DNA of 64,000 nucleotides from Glebionis coronaria (GCA_025667525.1 CM046876.1:85477512-85541511), one strand, 5' to 3'; positions 43,904 to 58,058 are shown, numbered from the stretch's first letter. The notes: generated by a model from the sequence alone, not told the origin. Made by a program: numbers and translations.

Positions 43904-46900
43904 TATAACATCCAGTAGTTTGGCTAATATGATATCAATAAATATGTAATTACCCATTTTATAAATAAATAAAGAGGATATTTTAGCAAGAAATTTTTGC
44001 ATTTTGCTATGATATATGACTAAATTGTGGAATATATGGATTCTCACTATCTCAATTGCTACTTCAACATATTCCAATATGTTGTGAACAATATGTATGT
44101 ATCAAGTCTGAGTTCTAAAAGTAATAATATGTATGTATAATGAATAAAATAATTCAAATATAACAAGGATGCCCTAAATTACTAAAGAACCATATAAACC
44201 TTAGAAATTGATTTATAAATAATGTTTCAAGCAATATAACTACATAATATCAATGTACAATTATCAAATACAATGTACTTGTTATAATCTATCATATAAA
44301 GAAAAGATAATTAGTTAGAAAACACTAATATTCACTAATCTCAAGCTAATTACAAGTAAATGACCTAGTAACCAAGATTAGCATATAAAATCCATTTCAC
44401 ATTGAATTGAAGTCTAATCTTTTGAAACTAATTATAAAAATCAACTAAGTATCATAATAAGTTAATAAATTTTTCTCAAGCCAAGTTACAAATTATTAAA
44501 GCATAAAGTACATGTTATCAAAGCATAGGATCTTACGTTCACTTAATTATTCCTAAGATATGATCACCCTATATAAACCCTTAAACTAAGATTGTAGAAA
44601 CCCTAAAAGTAATAAACATACTATATATGACCTATAATAAGCTTACATTAAGATATAAACACTAATCATCCAAAATATAAAGTCATTAGGATTGGTAACC
44701 TGAAAACCTTTATATTAAGAAATCTACATAGAATCATTACCTAATCTTTTTAACAAGTCTATAAACACCTATAGTATTTCATTAAGGTAATAAGATTATG
44801 TTAAGACAATGTACAAGTATCCTTAAACACAAGGAATAATATTTTAATGCATGACTTTTAAATTAGGTCAAAATAGGTATTTTCACCCTTTAGACATGTT
44901 TAGTTAAAATAAGATATTAAACCAAGTGTAGGAACTTATTGGACACTTAAAACACAATTTATAGGACCTAAATTGAGTTTACATCAGTATCTAAGAGGAG
45001 GATAATGAGTGTTACTAAGAATTAAACCTAGATCATTAGAAACCCTAACCTACATAAGTTTTCTTCCCAAATACACATCAAAACTTTGTTAAACTTCAAA
45101 CCAAGGACCCAAATCTTATAAATAGAATGTCTAAACCGTAATTAAGCCTTAATCATTCACTAATCACATTCATAAGTCCCTAATAACCAAAATTACAAAG
45201 TATAAATTTACAAGCCCTAATTTAGGACCCGGTTTGGTTTTTCCCTCAAAACAATGTTTAAACTTCTTCCCTCCTAATTTCAAACCTCAAATCCGATATT
45301 AAGGATGTCCCTAGATATTTTAGAGTGCCAAAAAGTAGGTGCATAAGCTACTTGAAGGCTACACATCACCATTTTTATCCATAGTATGCCGTGACCTATT
45401 TTGAGCCATATGTTCAAGATATTTTCATCCTAGAGTCTATAAACTTGTGTAGAGCTTAATTAGAATCCCTTAGTCAGTAATCTATCCTTGTTACACGTTT
45501 GAGGCTAGAAACTTGGAGCTTAAGGGTTGAAATTGGTATAAATAGGGACGAACACACCATAGGAAGACTTGCACCCCGTTTCTTAAGTATCTCCTACCCA
45601 TTTTTCATTTCCACTTCTACAAAAATTTAAGACTTTTATAAGACCAGAAACCAGGTCTAGAAATAAGACATTAATGCTCTTATAGCTTTGATAGCAAGTT
45701 GTGTTCCTAGGAAGCCATAAGGAGCCATTTTGGAGCTACCTAGGTAATTTCTATGTTAAGCAAGGTTTGTTCTTGTTATAATCATTTATTAGACTTGTTA
45801 TAATTTCAAAATATTGTTAGAAAAATAATCCAAAAGAAATTAGAACATTTGATCATATAAAATGAAAGTTCTAAACTAAAGATGTCTTAAAACCCTAGTT
45901 TTGTATTTTACATGAAATAATGACTTAAAATCCATTTCAAAAGCTATGACTCTGGTAAAATGTTTTTATTATTATTATAAATGTGTTTTGAAACTTTGTT
46001 TTAAAATCTTAGATCATTTGGTACATTTTTGAAGAAGTTATATGATTTTTACAAGTATAGGGACCAGAATTGTCATTTTTTAAACTATTTAACATTTTGG
46101 GCCAAAAGTGACATTTTGTGAAATTTAAATATATAAGAATAAGTATTGTAAAGTTTGAGACCCTAAGGTTAAATAATGAAGGTTTAAATTGCAAATAATG
46201 AAACTATATACTTTAGGGGTTAAAAGTGTAATTATGCCAAAATATAACTAAAAGGACTATTTTTGACAATGTTGAAACTAAAGACATAAAATGTAAATAA
46301 TATATTATGTTTCATGTTAGTAGGGAACTTTGTACAAAGATGTTCCATCTCGATATTACATTCTGACTTAGTGGTTGTGTTTACGATTTAAAGTGCACTC
46401 GCTCTTCAAACGTTTATAGAATGGATTCTGAGTATAATGGCCCGAATAATGATAATATAAACCTAAAATATGTGAATAAAACAGATATACAAGATACTAT
46501 ACAAATAAATTAAACTCAGAGATTACGACTTGATATATATACATATTTGTGTGTCAACTCGGATTCTGTGAGAAAGTTGTGATTGATTATATCAAAATAA
46601 TTCAAAACTTTATAGGCTAAGGTGAGTTTATAGCCTCACTTTTGAAAGTTTACAAATGATTTGAAAACCCGTGAGGGGGATATATGCTAAAACTAGAATA
46701 CAAGTGTTTTTGTATGTTGCCTGACATGATTAATGACACTATGTTTACTTATTGCCATTTAGTCTCTTTTTAATTGTGACCATTAATCATTTCAAGAAAA
46801 TGAAGGCTAATATTGTGAATAGTACTATTGGAGACTAGTATCTCCTATCTAGGCAAGTCGCTATTGTTCACGACTAAAGGTTCCTACCTTGGCTAAACAT

Positions 46901-47392
46901 ATCTGCTTTATTTTGCTAAACTCAGGAGTCCGGAAAACTACCTGAATAAGGAAAATTTGTTGGTTACTGATATGTCAAGTAGCGGTGTACGAGCTAGTGC
47001 AATAATAAATAAGAAGTGATGAATTTAAAAATATAGGGTGTATAACACTACAGCCCTGGAGACATAATTGTATTCAAATGATGTTTAAACCTATGAATTC
47101 ACTCAACCGTTGTGTTGATTTTATAAGCATATGTTTCAGGTGAATAAAGACTGGCGTGTTGCGGATGGCGGTGTCTTGAAAAGTTGTCTTTCCAATAAAA
47201 CTATATCTTTGAGAAAAACCTGTGATGTATAGTGTATGTACAGTTGTTTAATTTTAACTCTGAATAATGAATGATAACAAGTTTTTAATAAAATGACTCT
47301 TTGAGCATTTTCTATTGTTTTAACTTCCATACCTTGAAAGTAATACCCCATATTAGCTTCCGCTGCTATATGGTAAAAATAGGGGTGTTACA
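43904..47392 (+). repeat. 3' LTR of element B
   Basis: This 3489-bp LTR is uninterrupted and starts TATAACATCCAG (expected TG, now TA) and ends AGGGGTGTTACA. It aligns with 13820-14200 plus 26355-29462. It serves as the empty-site reference for family A copy 2. No open frame of interest lies within it. Confidence 0.9.
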
Positions 47393-47746
47393 ACCCGAGT
47401 TATAAACTCATTGATATCTTAATCGTCGAGCATATCAAATTGTTAGGATTGATATTATTCGTTAGTGGGGAGATCACAACACACACATTGTCTATTCAAT
47501 CCCTATTGTAGTTTCGCATGCAATAAGGCAGAATTCTTTGAATAATAAGAGTTAAAGGTTGAAAAACCTTTTGTGTCTTACTTGTTATCTTTATTGTGCT
47601 TTTAACATTACTTTACCATGGGTTAGCCTGATACTTAGGAAATAATAAGTATAGGAATAATTACAAGGGAAAAAAATAGTATGAGAGTGGTAGGTTTATA
47701 AAACATTTTTAATATCGCTTAAAAGTTTTTAAAACCTTGATCCACT
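47393..47746 (+). other. Leader or LTR remainder of copia element D
   Basis: This AT-rich sequence lies between the right end of element B and the D gag start, including CGTTAGTGGGGAGATCACAA near 47460. I see no intact TGGTATCA primer site, so the LTR end of D cannot be placed. Together with 13000-13819 it probably formed D's LTR and leader before B inserted. Confidence 0.4.
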
Positions 47747-49113
47747 ATGGTTAAAAGTAATGTACCTCAACTTGTCAATAATAAAGGAGCTAGTTACTTC
47801 GTTAACGCTCCTAAATTGGAAGTTGAAAAGTTTAATAAGTGGGAAAAGAAAATGATGTGTTATCTAATGGGAATGGAACCCTACTACATCGCTTGTATTA
47901 AGGAAGGTACATTAAAACCAAAAACAACACAAGGTGATGACAAACCTGAGTCCCAATGGTCTGATGATGAAGGGAGAGTGGTCAATCAGGGCCAACATCT
48001 CAAAAGCATCATAATATCCTGTCTTCCTGACGATATAATGGAAGTTGTCATCGAGTGTGAAACGGCCAAGGCAATATGCACAGACCTAGTTCATAGTTTT
48101 GAAGGCCCATCTGACACTAAGAAAAATTAGATAATGGACCTGAAACTTGAATTCAACACTTTTAGGGCCAAACCATCTGAAACACTTCCTCAGACCTATA
48201 CCCGATACAAGACCTTTTCTCAATGAGCTATCACATGATGAGGTCAAACTATCTAAGTATGAAATTAATGTTGGTTTTGTGAACAGTCTCTCTAAAATGT
48301 GGCTTAGCTTCTCTCAAGGCCTAAGGAATGCTAACCATATTCAGACTCAGGATTTAGCAGATGTCTATGGAAGTTTTATCTATGAAGATCACTTGATTAC
48401 TAGAAGATATCCTGAGTCTAAGAAAGCCTTGATTACTTCCAACCCAAGTCTAATTAATGGCCTCATATCAATTGCTTTCTATTCAAATGGAATTGTTTAG
48501 GACATTCAAGAAACATCAGATGATCAAGTGGATGAAAGATCCAGTTCTAAATACATAAGAGATTTAAATCAATAGTTTTATGAAAGTCTCTTTTTGGCAA
48601 ACTCAAAACATTTTATGAAAAGAACTAGATTTACTGGAAATCAATTTACTAAGAATGTGGACTGCTTTAGATGTGCTAAAACGGGTCTGTTTGTTAAATA
48701 TTTTCTTTCAAAACACCCTTAGCCTCTTACAAAAATCTAAATTCATCACCAGGGAATGATAAATATCATCCAAAGTTTACACCAAAATTAATTCAGACTT
48801 CTCCAAATAATCAAAGTTTTCAAAATGATAAGAAAACTGAAAAGAATTACAAATTTGAGTATAAGAAAGTCAGAGCTAAGCTTGCATTTCTTAAAGCTGG
48901 ACCTTTAAAAACTTAGGCTCTAAAACCTACTCAAACCAAAGCTAAAGGATTAGTTGATGAAACCTTTGATTGGGATTATGAAGAAGTGTCTTCAGATGAT
49001 GAAGAAGTCAGATATCAAGTGTTGATGGCTCTAGCTGATGATGAACTCACTATTGGAAAAAATCATGCTAGAAATGGAGAATGGGTTGATATCATCATGA
49101 GGAAGGTAAACAT
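47747..49113 (+). pseudogene. Copia element D gag, 5' part
   Basis: This starts MVKSNVPQLVNNKGASYFVN, with a KFNKWEKKMMCYLMG block, then IISCLPDDIMEVV and CETAKAICTDLVHSFEG, the typical copia UBN2-like gag order. A TAG at about 48128 and a frame change near 48215 break it; NELSHDEVKLSKYEINVGFV continues. The zinc knuckle near 48662 reads CFRCAKTGLFVKYF, so the His and last Cys ligands are lost. It then runs through YKKVRAKLAFLKA and ALADDELTIGKNHARNGEWV to RKVNI, where family A copy 3 is inserted. The gag resumes at 61571. Confidence 0.87.
49109..49113. repeat. Target-site duplication AACAT, left (family A copy 3)
   Basis: AACAT precedes TGTAACACCC and recurs at 61571-61575. Joining the two sides restores the gag reading RKVNI-ILSMDDDS. 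Confidence 0.93.
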
Positions 49114-52100
49114 TGTAACACCCCCAAATTTATACAACTTAGTACAGCGGAAGACTAGTTGGTGTTACGGGATAGCACATTACTCACATCATAGACAACG
49201 CATAAAAATCGCGTCGTTTATTAATAAATCATTTCCAGTCATAAATATCAAAGTTACATCGGTCCCAAGTCATTACATTTCATACAAAGTTTTTCAAAGT
49301 ATTTGAATGGAAAATATTATTTAAGTGCGGGCCATGAATTCTTGTTGTCTTCCCGAGAATTACCTTCAAGTACCTGAGATAAAACATGTTAAAAGAAAAG
49401 GTCAGCGATAACGCCGAGTGAATTCATAGAGTTTAATAAATTCCATCAATATAACTTTGGTATAAAATTAGTACCAAAAATCAATTCGTACAAATCATTG
49501 TAATAGGCCGTAAAATAGCCAAAATCGTTTTATACAAATCTTTGTAATAGGCCATAAAATATCCAAAGTCATTTTATATAAATCCTTGTCGAAAATCATA
49601 ATATAGGCATTTGCCTTAAAAATCATTATACGAGCCAATGTCGTAAAAACATCATACAATACGTCTTATGACGTTGTATAAAATCAAATAAAAACCGTTA
49701 TATGAATATGGTTATGAAAACCAAAACACAAACATAATATCAATAGTATGACCCTGTATTGCTAGTCAGGCAATACATCGTAATTCGAAGCGTCTAATAG
49801 TATTTCATTAGTTTTGGATTATTATAAGCCGCGTGACATTGTTACCTTACTAAACCAACAACGGGTAGCTAACCCGATACCAATTTTTTCCCATCTAAAG
49901 TAGCGTGTCGTCACAAAGGTCACGCTATGGAAATCTTCTCATACATAAATTCGCTTACCAATCAATGTGGCACGTCGGGGATCAACCGTCAAGGCGCGAA
50001 CTGGGGTGATCGTCCCCAAATAGTACTATTAAATGCATAAGCGTCTACCAAGTCCCGGTAGTTCACAATTCATGCTAATGGGACTTTTAGTGACATAACC
50101 TAACTTTAATAATCCATTTAATTTCATCTATCGGGTCCATTAATCATTTATCGGGTCATACAATCGGGTCATTCAATCATTCGGGTCCAAAATCAATAAA
50201 CAAACAATCGGGACAAATGGTGTCCAAACTTTTATAAAAACTAACATGTTATCTCCCTCGCGGGTTTATAAAGCATTTATAAAACATTTAAAAGAGTGCG
50301 AGGCTATGAACTCACGTTGATGTGGGAAGGCGATTATCGGCGATTTGGATGTACGGTACATGCTTCAATCACGGAAACCTAGACAAATAATACTCGGTCT
50401 TAGACGTTTGTCCAATGACTTTATAAAGATTTCAATTATGTATACATATGATGATTATATATATATGATGATCAAGTGGGTTTACATATTCTCGTTTACT
50501 CATTTTAGAGTTACGTGTTGATAACTTTTATACTAGTTTTCTCGTCTTACCTATTTACGTGTTTTAGGTCCAACAAGATTATTATAAGTTATTTAACTTA
50601 TTGTAATCCATTTTGTACTTATGTTATCAGTATGTATACTTTCTAAGTTGGGCCTAAATGGGTTAAGCCCAATAGATTCTTTTTACAAGTTTTTATCCTA
50701 TTTAGTCCATTTATTAGTCCAATATGTTTATTTAACTTGTTAATGTCCGTATGCCCTATAGTTCGGGTTTTATCGGTTTTTACTTGTTATACATGTCTAT
50801 ATATCAGTATATCAGTTTTATAAAGTTTTCATTAGACGGGTCCAACCATCTATGTTTCATTTAACAAAAACGTTGATTTTACGGCAATAGCCGAAAAAGT
50901 CGTAAAAATCATGTTTATAGTTTTTATTACTTATAAACATTATTTCACCACCATTTATATAATTTATCCATTTGATTAACCTTTTATATATATTTATATA
51001 AATAAGTTTTATAAGTTAGTGGGTTTTTATTTTACATTTTATTTATTAAAATGTGAGTGCTTATATAATAGTATTATTCTTTAATTTCCAAAAATCTGAT
51101 TTTTAACTTCATCTTCACCAAAACTGCCATATCTGGAGTTCTATATGGAGATAGAAGCTCAAATTTTTATCACATAAACTACATGACATGTTCTACATTT
51201 AAGTCTTCTATAGCTACTGTTGATTCATCCTTTAAGTATTTTCTAAAAATCGTCCAATACAGTAACTTCAGATTTATACCCTAAACTTGTTTTGATCATA
51301 TCTCACTCATTATTTTGATTCCATTGCATGGCCAACTCTCACATGTGTACAAGACCCATAGCTTACTGTAAATCTATTCCACTTCATCATTTTATCAGTT
51401 TATGACTTACTTCTTTACTGTTTTATACAGCCATCAAATTTAACCAAGATTTTAACCTTGTTTCTTATGGTTTTTCACCTTTTTATCCATGATTATCAAC
51501 AACAAATCCCCACATAACATTTTTATCATCATATAATCATCATAAATATATACAATAGGAAATAAAATACATGTTTACATAATCAAAATAACAAGAAGAT
51601 GAGGAGGACAATCTTTATACCACCATGATGATGTAGGTTGATCAAAACATGGATTTTTGATGGAGAAACTTGTGTTACACCAAGACCATCTTCAAGACCA
51701 CCAATCTTCCTAATCTCCTTGTGGAAAATCAGCCCCATGACACCATGAAAACTCCTCCATGGATGTTATAAGTTGCACCAATCTTCATCTTTTTGAATGG
51801 AGATTAACATATGTTGATTATAACATATGTTTATGGTTAAAATTTGTATGAAAGAGGTGTTTTGGTGGAGATGAGGGACGGCACATTGTGCTAGAGAGAG
51901 AGAGTTTGTGTGTTGATTGCATGGTGAAATGAGTAGCTAGTTTGGTGTAAATGGTTTTGAGTTAGCAAGTGGAAAGTAGCTTCATGTGTAAGCTAAGACA
52001 TGTGTAGCCTTAGTTTATGATATTTTGACACATCAAATGGGTTAATTGTTTATACTTGGCCGGTTTTGGGAGTGGGGTGGGACAAGTGTCCCACTTATCT

Positions 52101-52609
52101 CATCCCATTTATTTACGGGTACTCCTCGATTCTAGTTTCCTCGATTTACGTGCCCTCGGGTCGTTTTACGAAAAACGTTTTTATAAATTATGAATCAACG
52201 TCACAAAACGAATCCAATAAAAATTGTTCCATCAAAAACGGAGTTCGAAAACATAAATACGTAATCCTAAGGTTTCCGGTTTAGTCGTAAAGGACGTTAA
52301 AATAAAATCGTAAGTCCTAATCTCTTCTCGTAAATTTGTGAGTTTATGAACTAACACAAATTTAAAACTCCAAAATAATATTCACGGATAAATTTATTTT
52401 CTGAAATGTCGGACTGTCACCAAAGACGGTGTATGTAAACGTAAGCACGTAACGTAGAATCCTCCGGTTTAGACGTAGTCGATGCTACTTCAAGACGTAA
52501 ATCCAAATTTCTTCCCAAAATTAAGTGAGTTCATATTGTAACATTAAAATAATGTTTTCAAATAAATATTGAGAATAAAATAACAGCCATAAATTGACGG
52601 ATTGTCACA
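49114..52609 (-). repeat. 3' LTR of family A copy 3
   Basis: This 3496-bp LTR starts TGTAACACCCCC and ends GGATTGTCACA on the plus strand. It contains the two-unit 44-bp repeat (near 49488), the ATCGGGTC cluster (about 50130-50212), a short GA run near 51893, and the antisense frame 52066-52284. Confidence 0.93.
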
Positions 52610-54037
52610 GCATTTACCCCTAAACAGGATCTTTGTCCTCAAAGATCATCTTACTACTCGCTTCTTATAGAGTTAAGGCCATGTGGGTATTTCCTCCACA
52701 TTCGGTCTTTTCTAACAAGTGCAATTACAATACGCGAGTTTCATCAAACATAACTACGGGAATAAGATCAGGCTTAATGTTGACTTACTTTCTCTATCCA
52801 TGATGTTCACGGGTTTTTGATGAATGCAACTTTTCGCCGATCTAAGCTCTACAAAGAATAATTCAGATTTTCACTTGATAGATATTCCATCAAGTTTGAT
52901 TTACGAAACATAATTCACGCAGTCTTTGAAGTCCTAGGGTAGATCCAGCTTGTATGCCTTTCAATCCCAACTTTTACATCATCTCAATGGTCCCATACAA
53001 CGGGGACTTATATCCCATGATTTGTCAGATCATGAATTCATTTTTCCAAGGTTAAAAATTGTGGCATAACTTCGCTACCCATTTGGCACTTCAAGATCTA
53101 TATCTTATATTCACATAACCTCCTGCCGACTATCGGCAGTTAATAATCAAATCCTAATTTCAATAATCATTTCAGATTTCGCGGGTCGGGTATTTTGCAA
53201 GGTTAGGTTCGCCATCATAGGAAACCTTAAACCTAAGAGACATGTCCAACTCACTATGGGTGTATGTCGGATGTCTACATCTCAACTCTTGCTTACAGAT
53301 GCTCTAAGATTCAGATCCTAACAAGATTCGATCTCAATCCTAATACGATGATTATTAGTGATAATCTTTCCAAAGGAAAGCGATTATACGGTCTATTACC
53401 AAAGGTCAATCATTCAAACATAGAACAGCACTTATATTACCTTGTATCGTTACTTTACCTCGTCCCTTCGATTTGGGATGGTACATAGTACTCTCATCAA
53501 GGTTCGTTCTCAATGACTTCTGAGCAAATCTCTAGAAATTCGATGCGAAGCGAGGATCTTGATATAGATGATCGATACAGGCATGCTATGTTTACATAAC
53601 TCTTTTGCATTTATCATTAACGAGAATGATACTAGCAGATTTGGTCAGTCTGTCGACGATGACCCAAATCGAATCAAATTCAGATGATGACCTTTGCAAT
53701 AGCTAGACGTTTACTAATGTATGAGGCGATGTCTGCCTTCATAATTACCATTAGTACAACTTCTTCAGACCAAGATACTTTTAGTCATAAAATGACTTAA
53801 ATAGAATACTTATACTTACAAATTCCAACATAACTATATCTCACAATCTTCCACATTTAGACAATCATAAGTGGTCTTTAAAATATTTAACGTTATCAGC
53901 TTCTCAATTTTTAATGGTTCATATTAGCCGCGAACCTCTTTTATAATCTATATTATCCTTTTTACAAATATTGTTTGTTTTTATATCGTTCGGCAAATTA
54001 TTTTGTACCTTCATTATCAAGAAATACATCTTAATTG

Positions 54038-54230
54038 ATTCTTTATCCTTTTTATATAATATGTCAGTATCTATATTCACTTCTCATGATGTTATAATTA
54101 TCATGTCCACAATTCACTCAGTTATTCTTTCTATATTATGCGTCAGTAATTACGTTCACTTTCTCCTGATGAAATAAATATCATAACTGTATTTATTCAA
54201 AATTCTTTCTTCATATCTTTTATGTTTCAG
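54038..54230. repeat. Copy-number-variable 78-86 bp tandem units in family A
   Basis: Unit starts ATTCTTT at 54038, 54124 and 54202 are each followed by a TATATTATGCGTCAG or related block and TTCACTTTCTC. Copy 1 has about one and a half units (about 1850-1990), and copy 2 only one short remnant near 19120. Confidence 0.65.
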
Positions 54231-54582
54231 TTTCGTCTCAACTATCATTTTTATCAGTTTTTCCTCAATCCGGCGTCTAAAGCGTCGATAATTATTATAT
54301 GTAAATTAACAATAATTATTTAATTTTTATGAAACGTAAACGTTAAAAGTTTTAATTTCTTAGTTCGACCAATTATATAAAATGCTCAAAATAAATTTGA
54401 GTTTAATTAACAACATTTTTGTTGATTTATCGAAAATATTTAATAAGATTCGTACATGTTCGAAAAACCTTTGTTTATACTTTGGTCAAAGTTTTCTTAG
54501 TTGAAAAGCAAAAATTGTCGTTTTAAGTTTTCAGGTTATGGTATAAATGGTTTTACTCAGTCCTTCTTAAGTTATCTTGAGG

Positions 54583-54635
54583 TATACACAAACATTTACC
54601 CCTAAACAGAAGTTTAGTTAAATGGTTTGTGTATA
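54583..54635. other. Conserved imperfect hairpin with PPT-motif repeat (copy 3)
   Basis: TATACACAAACATTTA pairs with TAAATGGTTTGTGTATA, as in copy 2, followed by AAGGGAATAATCCCTT. The hairpin is retained although the surrounding sequence has indels. Confidence 0.75.
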
Positions 54636-57600
54636 AGGGAATAATCCCTTAAAATCCTTTGTTAAAACATTTGTCAAAACATATTTCCATTTCTTTTTGG
54701 TAATATCCAAAGTCTTAAAAGGGCTCTTAATTTTTGAAGAGTCTATATGCATACATCTTACCATTATTAATCCAACGGTCATTTTATGTAAAGAATTAAG
54801 TCTTTGATCACGTGTTAATTATTCAAGGTTCAGGTTTACACTGTTAGGCCAATTCAGGGCAGTCTATAAATAATTATTAACTCATTCTTATTCTGATAAA
54901 CAAACATGTTGTCCTTAATGATCACGAGCATGAATTTATCAAATTACAGCCTACACACGTGATTCATCATAATTATGAATACTACATGTGCATTGTCAAT
55001 CCAATCGACATCACGTGAAACTCATAACGTTCATTACAAGTACCGGATGTAGTGATTGGTATAGATAATCTTTTTCGCGGATGCGAAGTTGATGATAACC
55101 ATGCCATGGATCAAATCTTTAAAACATACGCTAGAACCTTGTAAATGATCGAACAAATCTTCCATTTCGAGTTATGGATATCGTTTTCGATTGTCAATTT
55201 ACTCAATTCACAATAATCTATAAATATAAGGAATGATAACACCATAGCTCTTCAGGATGACATGCTTGGTATAATAAAATCTTTCTCCGACAACTCTTTC
55301 AGTTGTACGGTAATTCCTTATATTCAGATGGTGCTGACGTACAGTGCACAAGCCACGAGTGCAGCACCGAGAATATAATCAAATACCAAATTCAACTTGC
55401 CTTAATGGCGAAAGTCTAGGTAATTCATTAACAAATACTTACTAAAGTTTCAAATAACAGAATTATCTTTTTAATACCTTCATTTTTAAGTTCCTTCTAG
55501 ATTATAATATCTATGACTAATTCACAACCATTCACGGTATAATTTTTAAGTCTAAATACAGGATAATCATCCATCAAGAATTATTTAGATCACTTTTGAT
55601 AATCAACATCTTATCTTTTAGGGGAATTCTATTTGAGTTCCCATCAATTAAGACAATGTCGTCATGTCATAATTAATTAATCCATTCTACTGGCACTATC
55701 AACTTTCCAGTTTTATTGCCGTCGATAAGATGTGAACTTCTCAAAAGACTAATAATAATTCATAATCCTTCACAAATTCGAGGATATATGGAGACACAAC
55801 TACCATCTAAAGAGTAAGGTCAACGCATAATCTACGCGAGAGAATTTCAAATCAGATACAGACGAAAACATTTAATGAATATGAATATATCCCATGTTTT
55901 CATAATTTGAGTACGCATTCGAAAGCTCCTCGGCTCGTTACCCAGTTCATTCAAATGAAATCAAATCAAAAGAAGTGATAGGAACGTCGATACATCCAGT
56001 CGGGTATCAACACTCGGTAATCAGATATTTTTCCTAAGAATCTCACTACGGGAGAATTGGACAAGAAAGAATTGTCAATTGTCAAATAAGACAATTTCCA
56101 CAGATGAGTAAATTCAACTCAGAAGAATAGATGGCACGGGCACATATGTAGATGTCTCTAACATTATGTCCCTATTTTTCACTTCTTGCAGGTCTCATAA
56201 AAATTTATTCTTTCACAATCTTTAAAGAAAATTTAGTGCTTATTAATCAGTTTTATGGTGACTACTAATCAGTCTCGCATGGTCCATTCCAAATTGTATG
56301 TAGGCGCGCAACTATATACAATTTCAAGATTAACGATGCAATACTCAGTTCGTCAAAATTTTATCATTATGTTTATAATAAAAACATTTTCATGCTTAAT
56401 TCTTAAATAAGGATCAAGAATAAATTTACAAAGATTTTCTTTGTTATGGAAACAGTTAAGTTTTCCAAAGCGTCTCATAAACAACTTCATTTCAATAACA
56501 ATCACTTATAAATCTCACTTTTAAATAATCCATATAGTGATGAAAATTCAAATTTTCTCAAGGGATACTGTTTTAACTTTATAAAAACAAATAGTGATCT
56601 GCAAAGGAGTGATGAAATTTTGTTCACCAAGAATTAACTACGATATGATAGGAAATGAGCTTAGCCAAATAATCATGAGGTTCGTGACCTCAACGGCACT
56701 CAAGAATATAAAGAGAATAATTCACAACGTAACTCAAATCGAGATGAGTACTTGTTCAATGGTTGCATCACTAATGCGAACATTAGGATGAAGCAATAAA
56801 AGATAGATAACATCGATACATGTAGAATTTAGCAATCAAAGGTAGTCTTTTTATTAATCACAAACAAGTCAAAATTGTACCGTAACACATTACGTGTCAC
56901 TATGTCATACAATTCTCAGAACTCATCCTACCAACTGATATCTCAGTTAAGTTAGGGATTATTTTTGAAAGATACCACAATGAATACTAATCCACAAGAG
57001 TCATTAGGTGTTCCATATGTCCCGGAAGATCCATCGGTCTCAATTCAGAAGAAGATTTCTTCAATTTATTTCTTGGACACTGGGCATCCTCATTAGTGGA
57101 CAATGGCCTAGGAACAGCACTTAACACAATCCTACAATCAGATAAATCCTTATAATTCAATCACAGAACTTAACGACTTCCTCTTAACAATCTTATATCC
57201 CATACAAGTTAAATTTTACTTTATTCAGGTTTCAATCAACTTATACTCAATGCGATATTCTACCTCATTCTCCAATACTTACAACCTTATTCTTCGGCCT
57301 TGTAAAGGCAATACAATCTCAATATGAATCAACACTTAATTTCCAATCCTATTAGCTCTTACAACAACAATTATCAAATAAGTCACTAGTATGAAATGAC
57401 TTGATCATTCAACTAGACTTCTCGGAAAGGTATTAGTGGCATGAGGCTTTTGGGTAATGGTTCCAATAACAGCCTCAAGTGCAACATTCACCCTTTCGAT
57501 TTAAATTTAAGAATTGGATGACAACGAATCAGATGACATCTTTCTAGGTGGTAACGTTTTATCAAACTCCACTCTATAAGAAAAGATCGTCATGACATCG

Positions 57601-58058
57601 ATATCAGATTTAATCTCGCCAATTCTTCTTCAATATCACAATCAACTAATATCTTAAATTTCTACGAATATCAACCATTTGTTGGGATCATAAATATCCA
57701 CAACTTGGTTTAGATCTAGGATAGCTAGAATTCCTACGAGAATAGCTTCGATTAATTTACTAGGGGATTTAGGGTTTCTTGTGACAATCTACGTCGTATA
57801 AATACCTCGTATAAAAATCAAAATAATCATCAAACAATCATGTAATAAAATTACATCATATATATATAATCCAAGTTATATATATATATATTAAAATAAC
57901 ACTTCTCAGTCTTGGCCTTGTCTGTAACTCGGGAATTCTTCGGCACCGCTATAGTCAAAAGATTTTTAGACATTTTTAGAAAAATGTTTATAGTTAAAAG
58001 ATTTTGAAAAGTTTTATTCAAAACCTTCATTTTAAAAATCTTTCGTTCTCTATAACGA

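Larger units (their letters stand above)
13820..47392 (+). mobile_element. Element B: Tekay-like Ty3/gypsy chromovirus, split by three nested insertions
   Basis: The order is 5' LTR, primer site, an extra ORF, gag, PR, RT, RNase H, integrase with GPF block and chromodomain-like tail, polypurine tract, 3' LTR. That order, the long LTRs and the C-terminal chromodomain match the Tekay/Del lineage of chromoviruses. Without the nested inserts the element is about 12.6 kb. Inserts are family A copy 2 (14201-26349), element C (30951-39170) and a solo LTR (41654-42237). Several stops and a frameshift make it non-functional. Flanking pentamers TCACC (left) and ACCCG (right) do not match, so the target duplication is lost or a boundary is slightly off. 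Confidence 0.85.
52610..58058 (-). pseudogene. Degenerate gag-pol internal region of family A copy 3
   Basis: This is colinear with copies 1 and 2. The integrase remnant near 53520-53690 has the same Trp-to-TAG change (53532-53534); the PR-RT linker Trp is TAA at 55677-55679. The RT remnant near 54950-55030 reads HVMSIGLT then loses one base, unlike copy 2. Tandem units of 86 and 78 bp near 54038-54230 are more numerous than in the other copies. Confidence 0.78.

Noticed and set aside
13815..47397. A target-site duplication for element B.
   Set aside because: The flanking pentamers TCACC and ACCCG do not match, and shifting the boundary by one or two bases does not produce a match.
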